DNA from: Bacillota bacterium | Lineage (GTDB): Bacteria; Bacillota; Clostridia; Christensenellales; Aristaeellaceae | Reading direction: 5' to 3' | DNA: 9,857 nt | Assembly (NCBI GenBank): GCA_023458835.1 | Contig: JAEWWY010000020.1 | Span: 1-9,857 of the forward strand | Part shown: piece by piece, positions 7,301-9,857 of the stretch | Numbering within the stretch: the first letter of the stretch is position 1 | Layout of the letters: each line of letters opens with the position of its first letter | Translations under genes and position numbers: made by a program | The notes under the pieces: generated by a model | The model's database searches: none | Seen by the model: the letters and a program-made list of their open reading frames with translations, nothing else | Told to the model about the DNA's origin: nothing

Positions 7301-8041
7301 TTACGCAAGGATCGAGGCAAAGCCCTCCCGGCTGATTTTTTCGATGATGGATGCGCCGGAGGTTTTGACGATGCGCCCCTCCGCCATGATATGCACGCGG
7401 TCTATGGGCAGGCTTTGCAGAATTCTTGTAATGTGGGTGATAATGAGCACGGCGTTCTTTTCACTTTTGAAGCGGCCCACGCTTTGGGATATCGTCTTCA
7501 CCGCGTCGATATCCAGCCCGGAATCCGTTTCATCCAATATGGCCAGCTTCGGGTTCAGCACCGCCATTTGCAGAATCTCGTTCTTCTTTTTTTCGCCGCC
7601 TGAAAAGCCCACGTTCAGGTGCCGGGCCGCGTAGGCGGGGTCCATGCCCAGCTCCTCCATCTTGGCTTTCAGCTCCTTGCGGAAGGGGAAAAGCTTGATC
7701 TCCTCTCCCGTATACGCCGCTTTCGCGGCGCGCAAAAAGCTTTCCACCGTGATCCCGGGGATTTCCTCCGGCGCCTGAAAGGATAGGAACATACCCCTTC
7801 TGGCCCTTGCATCCGGTTTTTCGCCGGTAACGTCAACGCCCTCAAAAAGGATGCTCCCCTCCGTCACCTCATAGCGCGGGTCCCCCATGACCACGTTGGC
7901 CAGGGTGGATTTGCCCGCGCCGTTAGGACCCATGAGCACATGCACCTCTCCTGCGTTTATCTCAAGGCTGATCCCGTTCAATATGCGCCGGCCGTCCGCG
8001 CAGGCGCACAGGTTTTTGACGCTCAATAAATTCTGCGGCAT
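7301..8041 (-). CDS. sufC: Fe-S cluster assembly ATPase SufC
   Basis: This 246-residue ABC-type ATPase drives conformational change of SufBD during cluster assembly. Walker A is GPNGAGKST (38-46), the Q-loop glutamine is Q89 in FLSFQAPEEIPG, the signature is FSGGEKKKNEI (146-156), Walker B is LAILDETDSGLDID (166-179) with the catalytic E171, and the switch histidine is H203 in IITHITR. The short KLFPF.KEL region before the signature and the FSGGEKKKNE variant are the SufC hallmark. The ATG follows an AGAGGTG site with 7 bases spacing. The start lies 19 bases inside the end of the MarR gene, so the two are probably translationally coupled, and sufC is the first enzyme gene of the operon. Confidence 0.96.
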   Translation of the reverse strand: MPQNLLSVKNLCACADGRRILNGISLEINAGEVHVLMGPNGAGKSTLANVVMGDPRYEVTEGSILFEGVDVTGEKPDARARRGMFLSFQAPEEIPGITVESFLRAAKAAYTGEEIKLFPFRKELKAKMEELGMDPAYAARHLNVGFSGGEKKKNEILQMAVLNPKLAILDETDSGLDIDAVKTISQSVGRFKSEKNAVLIITHITRILQSLPIDRVHIMAEGRIVKTSGASIIEKISREGFASILA

Positions 8042-8559
8042 TTTTCACACCTCTTTGCAGCCGTTTCCCCGGGCTGGCCCCCGTCCGCGGCCTGCTTCAT
8101 ACAGCAATGTTCAGGAGCGGCGCTGATGTCGGCTACCAGGTCGAACAGGCCGGTAATTTTTTCAACGGTGCCCTCATCCAGCGCGGCAATATACCCTTCC
8201 ATGGCGGAGCGCATTTTTTCATAGTGCCCGTCATATCCCCGGCAGGCCTCTTCCCCCTGGGCAGTCAGCCTGTAGTAGACTTCCTTCTTGTTGCCGCTGA
8301 TGCGGTACGGCGCCAAATATCCCCTGTCCTCCAGCTTTTTGGCAAGCTGCGTCACCGCACCGTTGGTAATGCCAAGGTATTGCGACAGGTCGCCGGCCTT
8401 GGCGTTCTCATTGCGCTGGGCGCATTTTAATAGATTGATATCCGAATAGGTCAGCTTGTGCCCCGTTCCGTAGCTTCTGGCGATCTTCGATTCGCAGATC
8501 ATGATGTTCAGGGCCTGATACAGCTTCTTGATCAGTTCTTCCTTCTTCTTCACACGCAT
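8023..8559 (-). CDS. MarR-family transcriptional regulator with C-terminal cysteine cluster
   Basis: This 178-residue winged-helix regulator is the first gene of the SUF operon and probably its repressor. The MarR core is clear: LTYSDINLLKCAQ (36-48), the recognition helix region LSQYLGITNGAVTQLAKKLEDRGYL (58-82) and the wing with YYRLTAQGEE (95-104). Beyond the usual core it ends in HCC (151-153) and CEKC (171-174), four cysteines in a short tail that is not standard for MarR proteins and could bind an Fe-S cluster or metal. The tail is encoded by the bases overlapping the sufC ribosome site and start. Start choice is not firm: ATG 8559 is used, but GTG at 8562 or GTG at 8553 is possible because only a weak GGGTG lies nearby. 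A role as SUF regulator is inferred from position and operator layout. Confidence 0.8.
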   Translation of the reverse strand: MRVKKKEELIKKLYQALNIMICESKIARSYGTGHKLTYSDINLLKCAQRNENAKAGDLSQYLGITNGAVTQLAKKLEDRGYLAPYRISGNKKEVYYRLTAQGEEACRGYDGHYEKMRSAMEGYIAALDEGTVEKITGLFDLVADISAAPEHCCMKQAADGGQPGETAAKRCEKCRRIY

Positions 8560-8570
8560 CACCCAAAAAT

Positions 8571-8599
8571 ATTTTATAGCTGCTAAACAAAAATGTCAA
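8571..8599 (-). promoter_or_regulatory. Promoter of the marR-suf operon
   Basis: On the minus strand TTGACA (8599-8594) is followed after 17 bases by TAAAAT (8576-8571), a near-consensus housekeeping promoter. The -35 lies inside the left arm of the palindrome at 8593-8629. The -10 lies next to and partly inside the second TAG-N3-CTA site, so a bound repressor would block both elements. Confidence 0.75.
8575..8587. promoter_or_regulatory. Second operator-like site TATAG-N3-CTAAA
   Basis: TATAGctgCTAAA matches the core of the palindrome TTTAGaaaCTAAA at all but one of the ten arm positions. Its centre (8581) is 30 bases from the palindrome centre (8611), close to three helical turns, so two regulator dimers could sit on the same DNA face. 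It overlaps the -10 of the marR-suf promoter. Confidence 0.45.
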
Positions 8600-8629
8600 T
8601 ATTTTTTAGAAACTAAAAAATATTGACAT
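8593..8629. promoter_or_regulatory. 37-bp palindrome, probable MarR operator
   Basis: ATGTCAATATTTTTTAG (8593-8609) and CTAAAAAATATTGACAT (8613-8629) are perfect 17-base inverted repeats around AAA (8610-8612). The centre reads TTTAGAAACTAAA (8605-8617). Each arm ends in an outward-facing TTGACA, so two divergent -35 elements are present, though only the minus-strand one has a good -10. Confidence 0.75.
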
Positions 8630-8812
8630 GGCTCCGGTATATTGCCAGATATTCTTGTCACCCGGCGAATATCATGGGAAACATCCGCCCAAAGGGAGCT
8701 TCAGCGCGCAAGCGCGCCCATCCTATGCAAAGCAACTTCCAAATATGTCTTTTTCTTGCTTTTGCTTGTGAAAAATGTAAGAAAGTTTTGGAATGAAAAT
8801 CTTGGATTCGCC
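8630..8812. other. Gene-free stretch between divergent promoters
   Basis: No convincing gene is present. A short GCGC-GCAA-GCGC hairpin (8704-8715) lies within it. A weak plus-strand -10 (GATATT, 8648-8653) sits 19 bases from the outward TTGACA (8623-8628). A 60-codon TTG-started frame (8642-8824) has no ribosome site and is not called. Confidence 0.4.
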
Positions 8813-8841
8813 TTGATGTTTTAAGACTTTAATGCTAATAT
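8813..8841 (+). promoter_or_regulatory. Promoter of the riboswitch and repeat-protein gene
   Basis: TTGATG (8813-8818) and TAATAT (8836-8841) are separated by 17 bases. The start of transcription would be near 8848, just before the riboswitch core at 8867, so the leader holds the whole aptamer. Confidence 0.7.
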
Positions 8842-8856
8842 TTTCCTAAGGTAATA

Positions 8857-8985
8857 TTCTGAAAAAGGCAAAATCGCCGAAAGACGATGGCGCAAAGCAA
8901 CGGTCTACAGCGCATATATCTTATACGCGATTTGAGTCCACATGTCCATCGCGTTTGATGCGCCAAGACGGACGTGCTGCCAGAA
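8857..8985 (+). ncRNA. Cyclic-di-GMP-I (GEMM-I) riboswitch aptamer
   Basis: The segment follows the GEMM-I plan. GGCAAA (8867-8872) is followed by stem P2, ATCGCC (8873-8878) with GACGAT (8883-8888), capped by GAAA (8879-8882), the same 6-4-6 layout as in the Vibrio Vc2 aptamer. Next comes the conserved core GGCGCAAAGC (8889-8898). P3 pairs ACG (8900-8902) with CGT (8973-8975), GTCT (8903-8906) with AGAC (8966-8969), and GCGCAT (8910-8915) with ATGCGC (8958-8963). A three-base bulge GGA (8970-8972) stands where the family has one. P1 pairs GGCA (8867-8870) with TGCC (8978-8981). The distal arm of P3 is longer than usual and contains its own hairpin CGCGAT/ATCGCG (8926-8931, 8948-8953). The base equivalent to ligand-contacting G20 is G, which favours c-di-GMP over cGAMP. 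P1 is short, so this remains a prediction. Confidence 0.82.
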
Positions 8986-9028
8986 AGCCGCAGTTCATTA
9001 TTAGATGCGGCTTATGGCAGCATTTTTT
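8975..9028 (+). terminator. Riboswitch-controlled intrinsic terminator
   Basis: TGCTGCC (8975-8981) pairs with GGCAGCA (9016-9022), and AAGCCGCA (8985-8992) pairs with TGCGGCTT (9006-9013), around a 13-base loop. Six T (9023-9028) follow immediately. Its outer 5' strand is the 3' strand of aptamer helix P1 and the base of P3, so the two structures exclude each other. This predicts read-through when ligand is bound. Confidence 0.88.
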
Positions 9029-9193
9029 ATTACGTCATTTCTGCCCGGCATGGGCAGGGTGGATGCGCGCCGGACGCGCGCCTTTGTTTGCGACCGATAT
9101 TCCGCCGGCAGAGGATGAACCGGATGTCTGGCCGTATCCATGGTTATGCTATCTCTCATCAACGAATCCCCCGGATGCGAAAGGAGGCCCCCT
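9029..9193 (+). other. 5' untranslated leader of the repeat-protein gene
   Basis: No gene is present. Two compact hairpins occur, CTGCCC/GGGCAG (9041-9046, 9052-9057) and GCGCGC/GCGCGC (9065-9070, 9076-9081). Neither has a clear uridine tract. The segment ends with the AAGGAGG site (9181-9187) of the next gene. Confidence 0.45.
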
Positions 9194-9857
9194 ATGAACC
9201 GTCGAACCTGGTCCCGTATCCTGTCGGTTGCCCTCACCCTGATTCTGCTGATCTCCATGAACGCACCGGCGCTGGCATCTGGAGATCCCGAACCGGCCGT
9301 GCTGCCTGTCCAAGCATCGGAAGCCCTGCCGGAGTCTGAGCAACCGTCCGTAGAAGAACCGAATATCGCCCCGCAGAACGAGGGCGTGCCATTGATCCCT
9401 GATTCATCCGGCGTGCCGGAGGATGCGGCCCCGCCCATTTCCGACGAACCGGGTGAACCGGAAAATCTTGGTGAACCGGAGAAGGCGCCTCCCCCTCCCG
9501 TGGAGCCGGAGGGCGTTGAGGATGCGGCCCCGCCCGTTTCCGATGAGCCGGTTGAGCCGGAAAATCCCGGTGAACCGGAGAAGGCGCCTCCCCCGCCCGT
9601 TGAGCCGGAGGGCGTGGAGGATGCGGCCCCGCCCGTTTCCGATGAGCCGGCTGAGCCGGAAGATCTTGGAAATGTGCCCGATGCCGGATCCGCGGGGGAA
9701 GACGTGGACTCCCTGGAGGAAGCTGTCATCCCTGAAGGCTATCCCGTCCTTGAGGATAACCTGATGCCGCCTGAAGCCGACTCTCCGCTTCTGGAGGAGA
9801 CACCCCCGTCGCTGCACGTAAGTTTCCCCGGGCTTTCCCAGGTAGACTCGATTGTTC
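9194..9857 (+). CDS. Secreted Pro/Glu-rich tandem-repeat protein (partial, runs off the right edge)
   Basis: 221 codons of a longer gene are visible. The ATG follows a strong AAGGAGG site with 6 bases spacing. Residues 1-28 form a signal peptide: RR in the n-region, a hydrophobic core ILSVALTLILLISM, and an APALA cleavage motif, cut near residue 28. The mature chain is acidic and proline-rich and contains two full and one partial copy of a 33-residue repeat (roughly residues 77-158). These appear in the DNA as 99-base repeats starting at 9422, 9521 and 9620. The unit runs from DAAPPVSDEP to APPPPVEPEGVE. No catalytic or binding domain is visible before the end of the window. Such stretches usually act as wall-spanning or extended linkers of surface proteins. 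The riboswitch-terminator directly upstream suggests regulation by c-di-GMP, in line with a role outside the cell such as adhesion or matrix. That role is an inference. Confidence 0.8.
   Translation, partial: MNRRTWSRILSVALTLILLISMNAPALASGDPEPAVLPVQASEALPESEQPSVEEPNIAPQNEGVPLIPDSSGVPEDAAPPISDEPGEPENLGEPEKAPPPPVEPEGVEDAAPPVSDEPVEPENPGEPEKAPPPPVEPEGVEDAAPPVSDEPAEPEDLGNVPDAGSAGEDVDSLEEAVIPEGYPVLEDNLMPPEADSPLLEETPPSLHVSFPGLSQVDSIV
9422..9665 (+). repeat. 99-base tandem repeats coding for a Pro/Glu-rich linker
   Basis: The word GATGCGGCC starts at 9422, 9521 and 9620, an exact 99-base period. Copies 1 and 2 are full and differ at a few mostly third-codon positions, and copy 3 breaks off after about 45 bases. 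The high nucleotide similarity suggests recent expansion by slippage or recombination, so copy number may vary between strains. Confidence 0.85.

Noticed and set aside
8593..8629. Palindrome as a transcription terminator
   Set aside because: It lies upstream of the marR gene and contains the -35 of its promoter. It is A/T-rich with no GC stem, so an operator is the better reading.
8642..8824. 60-codon plus-strand frame with TTG start
   Set aside because: It has no ribosome site and low-quality composition, and it spans the -35 of the riboswitch promoter. A hydrophobic stretch alone is not enough.
8926..8953. CGCGAT/ATCGCG hairpin as an independent regulatory RNA
   Set aside because: It is better explained as the extended distal arm of riboswitch helix P3, since both flanking strands pair with each other.
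9422..9665. 99-base repeats as a CRISPR array
   Set aside because: The repeats are contiguous, in frame with a coding region and have no unique spacers.
9001..9729. Long minus-strand frame (242 codons, Ser/Gly/Thr-rich) opposite the repeat protein
   Set aside because: It is the complement of the GC-rich Pro/Glu repeats, which lack stop complements. It has no ribosome site, and the plus-strand gene has a signal peptide and a strong RBS.

Overview
The window looks like chromosomal DNA from a low-GC-lineage Gram-positive bacterium of the Clostridia type, although its own base composition is moderately GC-rich. This is an inference from three things. The SUF operon has the Firmicute layout with sufU and no sufA or sufE. 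The Shine-Dalgarno sites are strong AAGGAGG-type sites. There are AraC-type and GyrI-type regulators of the kind common in gut Clostridia. No species is claimed.

Left part (1-2939, plus strand). The first ~240 bases hold the open-ended tail of an unidentified reading frame, interrupted by an in-frame TGA, followed by a good intrinsic terminator at 242-279. A perfect ATGACA-N6-TGTCAT dyad with a TATACT box then precedes a two-gene unit: a uracil-DNA-glycosylase-like protein (366-983) and a small GyrI-like effector-binding protein (996-1472). A separate gene (1611-2939) encodes a 442-residue AraC-type regulator whose long C-terminal part resembles the BtrH/C39-peptidase-like fold.

Centre (3092-8559, minus strand). 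A compact iron-sulfur cluster assembly operon reads marR-sufC-sufB-sufD-sufS-sufU, with overlaps or gaps of at most about 21 bases. SufC (ATPase), SufB and SufD form the scaffold complex, SufS takes sulfur from cysteine, and SufU accepts it. The first gene is a MarR-family regulator with four clustered C-terminal cysteines, so it is a candidate Fe-S or metal sensor controlling its own operon. Its promoter lies in a 37-bp near-perfect palindrome (8593-8629), and a second TAG-N3-CTA site covers the -10 box. A long hairpin at 3009-3059 separates sufU from the convergent AraC gene.

Right part (8813-9857, plus strand). A promoter (TTGATG-N17-TAATAT) leads into an RNA that fits the cyclic-di-GMP-I (GEMM-I) riboswitch, with a GAAA-capped stem, the GCGCAAAGC core, and a P3 helix with a 3-base bulge. 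A strong terminator follows directly and its 5' strand is shared with riboswitch helices P1 and P3. This predicts that ligand binding prevents termination, an ON switch. Downstream begins a secreted, Pro/Glu-rich protein with 33-residue tandem repeats that runs off the right edge. The most interesting parts are this switch with its extracellular target, and the cysteine-bearing MarR regulator of the SUF operon.
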